Notes under the pieces: generated by a model
Seen by the model: only the letters and a program-made list of their open reading frames with translations
Told to the model about the DNA's origin: nothing
Databases searched by the model: none
In this document: in pieces, positions 13,395-26,830 of the stretch
How positions within the stretch are numbered: the first letter of the stretch is position 1
Layout: each line of letters starts with the position of its first letter
Position numbers and translations under genes: made by a program
Origin: Ciona savignyi
Taxonomy: Eukaryota > Chordata > Ascidiacea > Phlebobranchia > Cionidae
Length of the DNA: 64,000 bases
Direction of reading: 5' to 3'
Assembly (NCBI GenBank): GCA_000149265.1
Contig: CH003098.1
Coordinates: 215,279 to 279,278 of the forward strand

Positions 13395-13585
13395 ACGAAT
13401 AGGTAACGCGACCGATACATATACTAAAATTAATACAAAAACGGTTCTAATGACGATCTTGGGTATACATACATTTTGTGTGTGAACGTTCGTTCGTGTA
13501 ACACTGTAACCGAATGGTTATTGCGACCGATTTGAACAGGATTATATAAAAAAAGCGGTTTCGAAGACTCGAAACGTAGCTCGAC
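13395..13585 (+). repeat. Two adjacent SINE-B copies
   Basis: 13395-13480 carries GTAACGCGACCGATACATAT, then AAAAACGGTTCTAATGACGA. 13490-13585 carries TGTAACCGAATGGTTATTGCG, then AAAAAAAGCGGTTTCGAAGAC. Both are diverged relatives of the tRNA-like unit found three times at 52005-52380. Confidence 0.5.
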
Positions 13586-16156
13586 AAAAATACTTTAAAA
13601 CCCTATGCGCCTTCAATGCTTGTCTAAATCGGTTCTCTTCAGTTCGATTACAAAATTGTTAAAGTAGACTTCAAAGGCAACCCCAATTGGTTACAAATAA
13701 TAGAAATTATAGGTTAAGATAATGGGTTGTCTATGGTGCAATTGAGCAAATAACAAAATGAGGTGTTTACCTTGGTTTTCTTGAAATCCGATCAGGAACA
13801 GTCATATTTCTAATCGCCCCGAGCGCCGCGTTTGATTATGATGCTTTTATGACGTAACAATTGATGTGCAATTTCCGATCTTTCCTTTGTTTTCCTAATT
13901 TAAAAATTTCGCAACACGCCCTATTGACATGTATATTATCAGCCCTTTAAACCTGCGAATGTTAAAATAAAATTATTTCGTGGCGACATTACCTGCTAAG
14001 GTACCGGTAATTGTGTGTAAGACGCAGAAACCATTTGTTTCGCAATTGTAAGATACGATATACTGAAAGTACAAAACTCCCATAAATATTAGCCTATGTA
14101 AGGTCACCGGGCATGTTACGACATTTTTCTTGAAAATCAGTTATAGTTTAGTTTATTTTTTTGTAAAATGATAGTTAAAAAAGGCGCACTTAAAATATAC
14201 CAAGGAGAGCAAACCCGGCAAAATGACAGTTGATATATAGCACGTCTTGGAATTATAAAATAAAAACAGTCAAGGAAAATACACACGCTGCAATATTGAA
14301 ATGCGAAAATATTTAATGACGAAAATACGAAAATGTATATACTTATTCCTAACAACTGTCACTATAAAATAATAATAAAAATGACAAAAAAGGAAAGGCA
14401 ACAAAACTACACATCGCAGTTTAATAAAACATTGTTATAATAAAATATTAAGGGTGTGCTATATTGCTTGTGCTTAACCACTCTGACGACATTAGGGTTA
14501 AAAGTACTCTTATGGTTATATGGTTTGGTAAGAATTTTTATCTTCCTTTAAGTTTAATTTCCGTATTTCTACAGTTTAACCTTCCGACGCAGAGGTAAAC
14601 TTAATAATGCTGTTCGGCTGTATAGTCTAATGCGCAAAAAGTTGAGGACTTTATAACATATCCTGGTAGCGTAGTGTCAAGTGCCATATAAGTTCAGATC
14701 GTGTGGATCGCCTATCAAGGGTAAACCTACTCTTCAGTGTTCAAGGGTCATAACCTTATTTGTTCAAATGCTAAGGTTGATTTTCACTTTTATCGTTGAT
14801 GGGTCTTTTAGTTAACCTTGCTGGCCCGCTTGCAACTTTAACTCCCGTGAATACTGATTTCCTTCCATAATAAAACTTAAGACCATTGAACTAGAAGATA
14901 GCTCTATCTTTATATGAACTCTGTGTAAATGGGGAGTATTGGCGAACTTAACCAAACGCCTCTGTCGAGTTGTCGCTAAAGTAAAAAACATCTAAATACT
15001 TGAACGGAAAATCGAAACTGGATTGGAACCAACAGCAATATTTTTTTCTGTCAAACCTGGTGTTTACGTAAAAATCGCTTAAATTGAACACATATTATTT
15101 CAAAAAAGCTAACAAGAATTTATTCACTTTACTTTTTATAAAGCAGTTAAAAAATCTTGGACCCATGATCGAAGGTTTTGAAATCGTTTTTTTTATGTTT
15201 GGAATGAGGAGTTAAGTCCATGCCGAAATCTTAATGTATGTTTAAGCTTACTTGAACGCAACGACTAAGGTCACTAAGCACAAGATCGGGTTCTTGGTAG
15301 TCTGACTCAACTCAGTTTTAAAACCCAATTAAAAGTTTTGCTTTAATCGACCTTTTGCGCCGCCTGAGCTTGCTGCGAACAATATTTCTGACAGGACCTG
15401 ATCCACTTACCAACACTTGCTAAAATACATCTGACTGTCATGCTTTAAAAGCAACCTACTTTACTGTCACCGGTGTACCTGTCAAATATATTTTTGTCTG
15501 ACTTTTCCATGGATTAACAATCATCTGCAACGACTGTCGTTTTGTCGTATTTTCATGTTTCTTTAAGAATAGCCTACTCTTCAGGCTGATCCTGCGAGAA
15601 AACGAAGAGCCAAAAAAGAAGCTAATACATTTTTAAAAAAATTAACAAGTTTACTTGTATACGTCTGGGCATCTTAGAAAGGTTAATATCTTTATTTTTA
15701 CCTAATAGTGTCGTGCCTCGGTAGGAGGGCAGTTATGAAGCACAAATCGCACAGGGGCGGTGGCAACGTGACTATGTAATCTTCATTGCAGTCGAATAAA
15801 ATTAATTTTAATATATTTAAGTTATTTTTTTAGCATTTTGCATAGCTTTGGCTCAAAGTATATTCTTCTTCTTTTGCTGAAACTGTGGACGTTCGATGCA
15901 AAGCTAAACTTTAGTTGCCTTAACAAATAATAAACCTTGGAATTGTAGTGAGGGCTGAAAACTCCCTATTATGTTTGTTTAGACAGACGGATTATAGATA
16001 TTATACTCTAACTCGATTTCTTGCATTTTTAATTATTAATACGGGTTGTATACGGTATATTTAATATGGGTTATAGTTATTATACTACAACTCTTTAGTT
16101 TTTCTTGCATTTTTTCATAATTATTTCCTAATTATTAATGATTTTTAAGTTTAAAA

Positions 16157-16570
16157 AATTACAAATCTAAAAGTCTGGCGCGCTACATAGACAGAGTTAA
16201 TGGTTTCTCGTTCGCGGGCAACGACAGACTTGCTCGTGCTCGCTTCAAGTCGACCACCGCTAAGCAACGTCGGTTTTGGGCGGCTGTAAAAAAACGTAAC
16301 CCGCTCATGCGTGCAATTTCCGTCACTTATCAGTGGTCCACCGCAAACACATGGAAGTAATGGACCCAGTATGACGTCACAATCACCGTTAACGTACGTT
16401 GTATTGACTTGGTAATCCACGAATGCTAGTTGCGCTTGAAAGCACTGATTATATAAACAATTTAAACATGAAAGATGTTTCTTTGACGCGTTGTAATTCT
16501 GTTGTTTGAAACGGCGTTTTGGTAAACAGGGCAAATCGCTCAGGTCAGTATGCGGATTATAATGGAAGGA
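16157..16570 (-). CDS. Possible unassigned cysteine-rich open frame
   Basis: The minus strand is open for about 135 codons with no ATG at its upstream end, so if it is coding it would be an internal or terminal exon. The middle has several cysteines in short spacing (SCLNCLYNQCF, then GDCDVILGPLLPCVCGGP and GNC) and two N-glycosylation-type sites (NTTY, NCTH). The downstream third becomes basic and serine-rich. The DNA here is richer in CpG than the surroundings. I do not recognise a family and no paired splice sites were fixed, so a chance frame in a GC-richer patch is a fair alternative. Confidence 0.2.
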
Positions 16571-18430
16571 TTAAATAATGTCCTGTCAATCCGGTGGGTG
16601 GTCCTTACATGACGAGGATTAATTTGGAATTTTAAAATTTCGTTGCATTTGGCAGAGAGACTACAAATTATTTGCATTTTTATTTAACTATATCGTTGAT
16701 TGCCAGCTGTTGCAATGACTTTGTTGTCGAAAAAATGTGTAAATTTGGAAGATTTAATCGAATCTTATCGTCCAGGCTTGACTGAGAATGTTGTTGTTTA
16801 CGCTTCATTGGTTTTATATGGATAATTATGACGTATTGAGAAACGTGAAACGTGCTTAGGCCTCGGTTCACGTGAAAAGAGCGACGGTCACAATGGTTTT
16901 GTTTACACTGGGATCAAGAATGTGATAGGTATATCCCCGGGAATGGAAAACCTAGAAAGCGTTAGGGGATAGGGTAGAACAATTATGTTTATACTTCTAA
17001 AAAAGAAAATGCAGGGGCGTTAACACACGGCCAATCGTTAAATCATATCGTGCCTATTGCCGGGTTACCGGGGCTATTGTGTTGTGTGTGATTCAGATGT
17101 TACATTAATTTGGCAGAACCTATCATTTAATTGAGTTAAGGCAATGTATGTTAAGTGCCCTGCTCAAGAAAAAAACGACTACCTATAGCGACCGGCTTTG
17201 AGTCTATAACCCTTCGGCTGAAAGGCGTTGCTAACCCACCAGACTAATAGGTCGGACCAGTGCTCGAGATGAGGCACTTTAATAAACGACTGTACCGCTT
17301 TGCATTTTTTCGCGGGCGGATCTGACGGTTGGTGGTATATTAGTCATTGTATGTAAATTATTGTTTTTCCAAGAAATACTAGCGGGAACCCTAAACTAAA
17401 CATAGTTGCTTAGAGCATGAACTATAAGCTTTGCGCCATAATGTTTCTTGTTTAGCTTGTAAGGTTTATAATAATATAGCAGAGCTTTGAGAAAAAGACA
17501 AATTGGCTGTGTATTTTCTATACATGTTTTGTCGATAAAAAGTACCAAATATATGAAACGATGTCGATTCAAATAATTATGCAAACTCTTAAAGAGTAGT
17601 CGGTTTAGATTGTAAATCCCAACTTAAATTTTAATTTGTGAGGAAACCAAGCCTTTTTATGGTAGGAATTTGAGTGGCAGCCCGTTTTATATGGTTATAT
17701 TTTATGAAGTATTAATGGGTTAAAACAAAAGAAATGTCCACAAAAAAACGCAATGTGGCAATTTTCAATAAATATTTTTACTGAACCAAAGTTTCGAACG
17801 CGAAATGGGATGGTTAGCGTTCTTAAATCGCGTGGACCATAGAGCCGTTCATGTTTATCCATGTTTAACTGATTAACAATTAAACCTTTTTTTATTAAAT
17901 ATTTAAATTTATTTGTTGTCTATGTTTCACGCGGTGAGACCGATCACACTTTATGAGGTCATAGTTTATATTGTAACGTCGTAAGAGAATAGCGTCACTT
18001 CACTACGGACTCGCCGAACAAGTTTGCAATTACGTTTTCAGCTGTGTCTTGAAGATCGTTCTTTATTATACGGCACTTTCTTAACGATGACAACTTTACA
18101 GCAGATTTCTAATAGCAGAAATTTTACGAACAGAAAAGTGTTTTTATTTTTAAGGAGAGCTATAAAAAGAAAAGTGTGGTAGTTCGTTTTAACAAAATTA
18201 TCGGTAAGAGGTAGTCAGACGTGTGTTAATCAAAACGTAACGGAACAAACTCTTATATAAGAAGTGTTATATATTAAGTTTGATTAGTTTAGTAAGGTTT
18301 TTTTTGTGTGGTTAGTTTTAGATTTTTTAACAAAATTGCTTTTTTGTGAAGCCAGAAAAATTATGTTTAATTTTAATTCCAGATTTTACACTTTTATACT
18401 CGTTAATTCTTTGTATACGAACCAATCAAC
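16571..18430. other. Upstream region of the CD63-like gene, no gene seen
   Basis: Contains one SINE-A copy (17020-17260) and otherwise AT-rich DNA with short open frames only. The 5' untranslated exon and promoter of the downstream tetraspanin may be here but no signal can be fixed. Confidence 0.4.
17020..17260 (-). repeat. tRNA-derived SINE copy (SINE-A)
   Basis: On the minus strand it runs TCCGACCTATTAGTCTGGTG (A-box region), a B-box remnant near 17205-17215, the GGGCACTTAACATACATTGC segment, an AATGATAGGTTCTGCC segment, and a 3' part with CACAATAGCCCCGGTAACC and GTGTGTTAAC. The order is the same as in the full copy at 35390-35680. Confidence 0.65.
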
Positions 18431-21400
18431 ATGAATTGTGGAATGAAATTTGTCAAATACTGTCTTTTTGCCTTTAATCTTGTTTTCTTTGTAAGTGTAA
18501 TTATGATAATTATGCATGCATATAATCAATTTAGGTATACAAATTATATAAAAAGTTTGACGTTCAAATGGTTGGTGATACATTCATTAAAGCAAAATTG
18601 ATATAATAATTAGTATTATTAAATAAATGTTTTCAACATGCATGAAAATTGAACACACACATGTTATAATTAATTTATAAAATGTGTAGTACAATATTAA
18701 TTAAATAAAGCACTTTAATTATAATGGCATTGTTTATTAAATATATTAATTACTTAATATAATGTGGTAATCCAATTAATTATGAATAAACTTCAGTCTT
18801 AACTTGTTTGGTTTCCTGTATGAAGTACCTGTAAGTCTGCAATAGGTTTACAGGAAGTTCAGTATTTTGGATTCTTTAAACTGTTCCAATTTGTACAAAT
18901 ACCGTTAAATATTTTTTCAAGTGCATTATGTAAAAAATCTTATCAAATAAACAAAACACCTATTCAGTTTAAACATCTGACCAAGTTGCAACTAAAATAT
19001 TTTAAAGAACTTGGTTCACGTCGAAAATCATCTTTTAATTGGCTTGATTTCATATAATTGCATTCCAGATATTGGCAATGGCATTGATTGGGGTGGGTGC
19101 TGCTGTTGAGATCAAGTATAGAAGCTTGGTTCAGTTGACTGGCAGTGCGATATCGGCTGCCCCAGTACTGCTAATCTGCATCGGCGTCTTTATTTTCTTT
19201 GTTTGTAAGTTGAGCAGTTTTTTGTAAGAAAAATCTTTAAAATTGAGTAATAAATATTAGTCAAAATTTTCACAAATTTTAAACATCACTCATTTATTAG
19301 ATTGTTTTTCGAAAATGATTGGATGTGTATTTTCTTATTTTATATATTTTAGAAAAATTAAATTTAAAGTTTTCAAAATGCTATTTAAACTTTTCCCATT
19401 ATTTGTTTTATATATACGAACATTATATACCTTATCATGAGCATATTATAGACTACGTTTCCCACAAACGGGATTCCCATATTGCTCTCTTTTAAAACAA
19501 TGGACCATTGTTTCTTGGTAAGCGATATAAAGAATGGCCTTTGAATATAATATATCCTTCCGTTTTCGCAGAGATTGTTTCAGTAAATTTCACAAACAGC
19601 ATGTGTATGCGACACAAAATATAAATTCAATATTTTGGAAATCCAATTTAAACAATAATTTTAAACATCTATTATTTTACTTTTTTTGCATACAACCATA
19701 ATTTTGCACCAACCTTAAAGACAGCTAAGTTAACGATTCACGCCATGGAGTTAGAATAACCATTCCACGAACCAATTTCCTACTGTTTGACATATTCGTA
19801 GGATTTTAATTTCTCCTGTGATCCTAGTTTGTTCGAGTTCTTTTTCCTGTAATATGAATATTATATTCTGTTGAAATTTGAATTATTAATTTACATATTA
19901 ATCTTCGGTCTACATGGAAGCATTATAAGTAGGAACAAGCTATGGCTGTTAAAATGGTGTGTTAAACGTTTTAAACATATGGTCTAAAAATTAAGATTAC
20001 ACAAATTATGTGATGATGTAAAATTTTTGTACTCCTATATTTATTTCCAAAATTTAAGGCCTGGCAAATCCTGCTTATGTAATAATTAGTCTAACATTTA
20101 GAGTAGGAAATTGAATTGCGCAATAAAACAACATTTGTGCATTTTACTCTGTAATTTAAGCATTGGAGTTTATTGCGTTGCAAGTTTCACTTTCTGCTAT
20201 TTGGTGCATATCACGCAATTTATAATGACGGAATTCCGGTTTATTCTTTGTTGTTATTGTCGTAATTTGAGTGCGCCAAGTCATAAAATAAATACGTGCT
20301 GTTGTTCATCCAGGTGGATGGAGATTATATAAATCGTATGCATGAGGTAATTGAGTCAGAAAAGCACGATTTTTAATATTTTTCATGTTTCCAGCCTTCT
20401 TCGGGTGCTGTGGAGCATACAAGGAGAACTACTGCATGGTTAGCACTGTAAGTATAAACTGATCTTGCCTTTCTCTGAGGATGTGGAAATGCGGGACGTT
20501 ATGTGAATTTTGTTGGATGAGAAATTGGGATACGGAGACTTAAACAATGTTGCATATAAGAGATAAGACGGATGTATTTCTTTTAATTCGTACATTTACT
20601 TTCCAATGGTTAGATCTAGGTCAACATGAGAAAACGGTTTGTACAATTACACAGTCTATTTACAATTTTGTGGCAACTAAGCATCCCATGATATTATTAT
20701 ATGTCACCATGGCCAACATTTTCTGAGTTTCAGTACCGGTACTATTGCACAGCAATGCTCATCTAAAAACAAAACTTCAGTTACAATTCTACATCTTCGA
20801 ATAATTAGAAGCATAAATTTTGCTCATTACATTGGCTGCTTGCAATTTTAGTCTAAAAAAAACAACAATAAACAATCGAACTTATTGTGTATTCTTTGTT
20901 AAACAAATCTATTCCACGAAAAAAGTGTTTTCTTTCAACTGGTGCTGTTATGCTTGGTTAATTCAAATTTTGTTTTAAACCCAAGTTAATCCACAGTTTG
21001 CAATCTTGATGGCTTTTATTTTCATCCTGGAAATTGCTGCGACTATTTCTGCATATGTTCTGCGAGGGAAGGTGGGTGTGCCTGGCGCTATCGTTTAGGC
21101 GATTACAGAGTAAATAATCCTACAAAAAGAATCTGCCGTGTTGGTTGTTTTACACCATTTCCTGCACAAATAATTGCAGTAACAGAAATTACAAATGCAA
21201 CCAAATTTTGATAAACTTCTTTCAATGCCATAGAGCATTATGTATGGATAGATGACATATTTGTGGTATAAATATGTGCCTTGGAAGCTATTACCAATGT
21301 GGTCAGGATCATTATTGATCAAAAATTGTATTTTAACTAAAACATCTCAAAAGTAGAGAATCATTTTACTTTCTATTAACCTGTTTCAATCGGTTTTTAG

Positions 21401-24400
21401 TTGAGTGAAAAAAAGCTACAATTCAAACTCAAAATTGAATNNNNNNNNNNNNNNNNNNNNNNNNNNNNNNNNNNNNNNNNNNNNNNNNNNNNNNNNNNNN
21501 NNNNNNNNNNNNNNNNNNNNNNNNNNNNNNNNNNNNNNNNGTCCAGAAAACTGTAAGTTTTATCAATTTTAGTCAATTTTTTACAGATGAGAATATTTTC
21601 TACAAGTAACGACTTTTGTGGAGATACTAGTCTTATATTTTACGTATACTTATTTTAAAGGCAAAATTAAATTTCCACAAAATGCAAGCATAACATGACT
21701 ACCAGTCCAGAATTTTTTATCATATTATTATAAATTATTATTTGCTTATCAGCTACATAGTTTTTTTTTGTCCTACGAATGCTACCTAAAGAAATAGATT
21801 CTAACGGACATTGCCTAATTCATCAAACCGTGATATTTACAATATGGATTTATAGTCTAATTTTATAGATATTGATCTGGTATTTTAAGTCACTTGACGC
21901 AGCTTTAATATCATAAGAAGAAAGCGCACAACTTTGCAATAATTTGATGATTCCCAAAAGACCGATTAGGAATGTAAATGCCCATACCAAGTTGAATATT
22001 AAACCTACAAAGTTGAATAGTTGTCCGCAATTAAACAAACCAGTCAAACATTATAACATATTCTTTACTTTCTCGTAGTGTATGTTAAGTTTACTCTTGA
22101 CTGCTTATAATTATTTGGCGTAACAACAAAGTTCTAGGGTAAATAATATAAAACAATTTCTAGAAGTAAAACTCTTGTGCAGGTGTCAGAGTAGTATTTG
22201 GTGTAAAGGTTATTTTGTTAAATTTCTTAAGGTTTACATCACATTCACACATGGTAGGACTTGGATTTTTTTTTTACTTTGGTTGGTGAATTTTGTCTCA
22301 CCAAATGCTTGAATTTTTTTTACTGTAAATATGTAGTTGTGAAGTTAAGGACAAGTGAAAATTAATATGATAGTAATGGTGTGTTAAAAACCTATGGCTT
22401 ACCATTGCTATCATATTAAAAATTGTATGTATTTATATTGATTATGATTCAGAGAAAATTGTAGTACGAAATTTAAAAAAACATACATATGTATGTTTAT
22501 TATAAATCCTGTGCATTTGCTATATGTCGATTGTTGTGCATCTCGAGGTACAATATGCACATAGCAGTAATGTGCATGTGTGTGCGTGTGTGTGCACTAA
22601 GCATGCAGCTGAGCGAATGTGTTAGTGCTATAAAGTTCATCCCAGTGTAGTGAGTGGAGTATCGACCATAACTTGCTACAATGTCACAGTTCCACTGCTG
22701 CGGTTCAATAAACTCCTCTGACTGGGCATCTAGCACGGCATTCCAAGCCGAAGCGAATCAAACGTTAATTAAAAACAACATTTCTGGGCCAGGTATATTT
22801 GCTTCTTTCAATATCAATTAAAAAAATTATATTATTGTACCATCGCTTCTTACCTAAAACTTTTATATATTTTTCTTCATGTAAGTTAGATTGCACTTTA
22901 CCATATTAATTTGAAATTTGTAGCTTGTTTATAAAGTAACATTTTGCTTGTGGTATTTTGTATTATATCATCTTTAACACTTTTTTGCTGAGCAAATGGC
23001 ATAAAGTCATTAATTAATGTCGGGTCTTTGCTGTGTTGTCGAAATTGATTGATTAGAATTGGATGGACAGTTTGATTTATGTTTGTGTCCATTACAGTTG
23101 TTTGACAACATGGGAAATTGTCAGATTCTTCAATGCCCAGTCGGGTTGCATGAAAATATGAAATATTGAAGTGTTCTGTACATTTGGTTTATGTCCGACC
23201 GCTTAGTTTGGTGTGTTTGTGCGTCGCATTTTAAACTAGTCACTACCTAGTCTGTTGTGTCCTTGGGCAAGGCACTTAACAAACATTGCCTGAACCCAAA
23301 GGATTAATGGGTTCTACCAAATTAAAGAAACGTTCATATGCAGCACACTGCAATAGCTCCAGTAACTCGGAAGGCGCGAGGTAATATAAAGATAACACAC
23401 GTGATAACGGCTATTGCGTTTCCTATTTACAGTGATAATTTGCTAGTTTTGCTGAGCTTAACTTTAATTCATTTCATCCACAGCGTCTTTCTTCGTCCCA
23501 GACAGTTGTTGTGTTAAAATGGTTCAGTTTTGTGGCCTTAAAGCAAACAGAGTGATCCACAAAAATGTAAGTTGTGATATTCTTATTTTTGTATTTTTTC
23601 TCCTTTGCTGATATTTTATACCTCTTTGGTTTTTCACCTGAGACACTATGCATTTGGTGTTAAAAATAATACTAAAATACAAAATTACAACAATGGTACA
23701 GTTTCCTTTTGGAACATTAGTAAATATTTAAACATCATGATTTTTATGTTAATTTTTTTAAAACTAATGCAAAAACTTTTCTTATTGATCCTACCAACCC
23801 CTGTATAATAGTTGCCAACCCATGTATAAGTCAGTGTAATCCACCAACTAATAAAGCAATGTCTGTCAATCACTTAATACGATTTAACACTGCTTTGGAT
23901 AGTAATAAAACATCTGCAATAAATTACAGACCAGTTAGCTTATATGTTAGCAAGTCAAATTGCCAGCCGAAAGGTGGTGGGGTGGAAACCAGCCACAAGT
24001 TATTCGGTTGCGCAACGTTGCACGATACTTGGCAGGCATTTCCTGAACTGAACCTAGTCGATTTATGAATTTGAACAAAAACAGTATAAATCTTTCCACT
24101 GTAATCAATGGAACAAACAGAGCTAATAAGCTACCATATCAGTGTCATATACATTATACCCAACACCGGTGCTTAAGCATGATTATACCCATCCTGTCCT
24201 TATTGTTTAAACCCTTTTTTCCCAGGGTTGTGTGGGAACTATTGAAACAGCTTTCAAGAAGAATATCTTGACAGTTGGTGGAATTGGTCTTGCTGTAATC
24301 TTCATTCAGGTAATTTTCCACAATTCTTTTTTTAGCTTTCTGTTGAAGTTTAAATACATTGAAAATATGCAGTTTTTTTTAAGCAAGTGTTCAGATGAGT

Positions 24401-25275
24401 TGTTTTATTGGCTCCCCTAACCATCCCTATTACATAAGCACATACAAAATTTTTTTTATTTCAGTTTTCGACTGTGTCGCAAATGCTTATATCCGACTAG
24501 GGCAATTTAATTATTGTGAATCGCAATTATACAGTTTAATTCTGTGTTTACCTTCTTTATATTGTGTATCTTTACAAATTGTTGCCTAGTTACGATATCC
24601 TGTGTTTAAACCCGTCAGATGACTAATTTATTTCTGAATGTTGCGTTTTTTGTCCTTATTTCATGCGTCATTCATTAGAAGGGGTTTGTATACATTTAAA
24701 GTTTTTTGTATATTTATCTAACATAAAGACTGTGAAATCAAACCAAAACCACACAAATTGATTAACAGTATAAACATATAAATAGCACATAAAGCACTAA
24801 TATTGGCATATCTAACTGCATGAAGCAGTAAGCAATGGCATGTTAAAGAACTAGTACAATTTCCCTAAAGATGAATATAATCACACAAACCATATTACTT
24901 TATTTTTTTATAAACTATTTTATACCATTCTGTACTAACCGCTGTGGATATGGAAAACAAATCCTTTCCTAAGACTGCATATCCTTCCATGAAATAAGGA
25001 AATGCGTTGGCATTGCACAAAACTCCCACAAACATTTCTTCCTGTACTGATTTACACATAATGGTTGTATAATACAGCTCGTATAACTAGCAACTTGATT
25101 TGATAACATATAAGTTTATAAATTCTTTACTTGGATGATTTAAACGTTTTAATCAACATTCAAATAGACTAAAGAGTTTCTTCTTCACAAATCAATGTTC
25201 TTTTTTTAGATCATCGGATTCATTTTCTCCTGTCTCCTGATGCGAAATATCAAGTCGCAATACGACGTCGTTTAA
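18431..25275 (+). CDS. CD63-like tetraspanin (exon in gap incomplete)
   Basis: Membrane protein of late endosomes and exosomes in the CD63 branch of tetraspanins. Coding exons: 18431-18490, 19069-19204, 20395-20447, 20997-21071, one ending at 21552 after the N gap, 22690-22792, 23484-23566, 24226-24309, 25210-25275. All visible joins keep frame at GT-AG borders. The start MNCGMKFVKYCLF matches the CD63 opening (GMKCVKF). Four membrane segments are visible: exons 1-2, the end of exon 2, exon 4, and exons 8-9. The large loop has CCG (FHCCGS), PDSCC, a further Cys in QFCG, and GC (six cysteines), plus three N-glycosylation sites. FGCCGAYKENYC matches the CD63 inner loop. It ends QYDVV, a YxxPhi sorting signal like the GYEVM end of vertebrate CD63. 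219 residues are visible outside the gap exon; about 30 more are expected, giving a normal family length. The first coding exon may be preceded by an untranslated one. Putative AATAAA signals lie at 25848-25853 and 26043-26048. Confidence 0.88.
21441..21540. other. Assembly gap of 100 N
   Basis: Exactly 100 unknown bases, so the true size is probably not known. The tetraspanin exon for the start of the large extracellular loop should lie here; its last codons (VQKT, before GTAAGT) emerge at 21541-21552. Confidence 0.95.
22362..22419. other. Near-perfect hairpin in tetraspanin intron
   Basis: TTAATATGATAGTAATGGT at 22362-22380 and ACCATTGCTATCATATTAA at 22401-22419 pair over 19 positions with a single G-U type mismatch, around a 20-base loop. 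The size could suit a small-RNA precursor or the remnant of a tiny palindromic MITE. Confidence 0.6.
23185..23440 (+). repeat. tRNA-derived SINE copy (SINE-A) in intron
   Basis: Runs TCCGACCGCTTAGTTTGGTG, GTCCTTGGGCAAGGCACTTA, GGATTAATGGGTTCTACC and CACACTGCAATAGCTCCAG. It lies in the intron before the PDSCC exon of the tetraspanin. The 3' part is diverged and the TATCC tail is not clear. Confidence 0.7.
23925..24065 (+). repeat. Decayed SINE-like patch
   Basis: ACCAGTTAGCTTATATG, a CAGCCGAAAGGTGGTGG-type segment and a GGCAGGCATTTCCTGAAC segment follow the SINE-A order, but similarity is low. Confidence 0.3.
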
Positions 25276-26240
25276 TGTTGATCCAAGTATCATGTGCAAT
25301 AACCAACAGTGTATATGGTGTAGGTTGTATTACTAGCTGTTAGTGCCTTAATGATTGTCTGTATTAATTTCCTGGTATTTTGTGATGTCTGGATCTGTAT
25401 TAATATATATATTTGTAAATCTTTGTCACACCATTTCATGCTACTCAATCAATATTGTACAAACACACCTCACGACTAGAAGTGAAAATACTGTTCAGTG
25501 CAATCGGTGAATGTTAATTAACTAAATGTATTGCCCTAAATGCTCTAATTACACAACTTTGGTATTATTTTACTGCAATAGTCTATGTCCTGATATTTAT
25601 ACAAACATCTTTACTCCGCAAACAATGTGATTGCCATATATTCATTTATCCACAAGCTGAAAAAGTTTTATCATTTTACCCTAAACATATATCCCCATTT
25701 TTTGCATTAATTACCCGGGCCAATCACCCTACTTCCAACATTTTAATCTTTATTGGACGAACAAGACACGTTTAGTCGCACTTCCAATAGTTACTGCCAT
25801 CTTCGTTACGTCACGTTTGTGAATTGATTTAGTTTAATCGGATGTAGAATAAACGTTGGGGTCATATTCATTTTCTTTGTTATCTGGAGTATACGAGTCG
25901 AGGGCAAATTCTAGGCCATAGATCCATATTGTAACCACATCTTATAAGTCACTGAATCTGAAACTCTGTCAATCAGCCAGTTTGATTTTATTGGATTACT
26001 TATGGATATGACTGTGCGATACTATGGTGGGCTATTGTTTGAAATAAAGATTAAGGCAATCCCGGTAACCCGACGGTGGGCGCGAGGTGATTTGACGATT
26101 GCCCGTGTGTTAACCCCATTGGTTTTTTTATTCACGAAGTTAAACATAAATATCTTATCCTAAGCAGAAATGAATGAATAACTAAGTTAACAAACCAAAC
26201 TGGTTCACCATGTTTAGTTATGGGTTCCTTGCGAAAAAAT
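25276..26240. other. 3' flank of tetraspanin gene
   Basis: Probably holds the 3' untranslated region up to a poly(A) signal at 25848-25853 or 26043-26048. A SINE-A 3' fragment follows at 26050-26165. No further gene is seen. Confidence 0.45.
26050..26165 (+). repeat. SINE-A 3' fragment with ATCCT-type tail
   Basis: CCCGGTAACCCGACGGTGGG, CGCGAGGTGATTTGACGATT, TGTGTTAACCCCATTGG, ending AATATCTTATCCTAAG. Only the tail half of the family is present, as expected for a 5'-truncated insertion. Confidence 0.75.
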
Positions 26241-26830
26241 GACACACTGTTTCGCATGTTGCCTGGACATCTAGCAGAAGGAATAATGGAATTGTAATGA
26301 AAATTTGATAGACAACATGGAATAGACTAAAATCTATATGTTTGGAAATAAAATCTAAGGGTACATGTCATGTCACCCCGACATCTCCAAGAATAAGGGT
26401 CGAATCGGATAGAAACCTCAAGAGTTGTCAGATAACATATTCTAGAGGTATAGAAAAATAAAATTGTGTTGATAATTCTAAGGGGATTCCACGATGTCGA
26501 AATTAACTATGTTGGACCTTTTTTCAGGAATTTACATTTTTTCACCATAGAGCTTAACAGTATGCTCCAATTTCGATCAGATTTGGTGATTTGGTAGAGT
26601 GGTAAAGCTTTAGCAACTATTTTACCATATAGAAGAAAGTAAAAAATTACCCAAGAACCTTTAAAAAAAATTATATCCTTAAAATTAAGATTTGTCTCTA
26701 AATCATATTTATGACAGGCATTGAAACTTCAAGAACTCTGTCGAACTATAACAAAATGCCGACAAAAAGCTAGTTAGTAAGAGTCTAGGGAATTCCCCTA
26801 TGTAAAACCCTAAATTGTGGGTTTTAACAC
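26240..26830 (+). repeat. Old degenerate copy of the fold-back repeat unit
   Basis: Segments keep the order of the 44224-50580 units: GACATCTAGCAGAAGGAATA, GACAACATGG, GGGGATTCC, TTTCGATCAGATTTGGTGA, AAAAAATTACCCA, AAATCATATTTATGACAGGC, and a TAGGGAATTCCCCTA palindrome near 26790. No end motif (CTAGAGAGTG) is present. Confidence 0.6.

Larger units (their letters stand above)
10318..16150. other. Gene-free stretch with scattered SINE copies
   Basis: No gene recognised. Apart from the SINE copies listed separately it holds a small perfect hairpin, AAATCCCCGT and its complement at 11051-11079, and a fragment near 15528-15565 (CAACGACTGTCGTTTTG) matching the T-rich repeat family seen at 32160-33230. 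The rest is AT-rich single-copy-looking DNA. Confidence 0.5.

Noticed and set aside
11970-13585. tRNA gene candidates
   Set aside because: A and B boxes are present, but the distance between them is too long and no cloverleaf can be formed; these are SINE copies.
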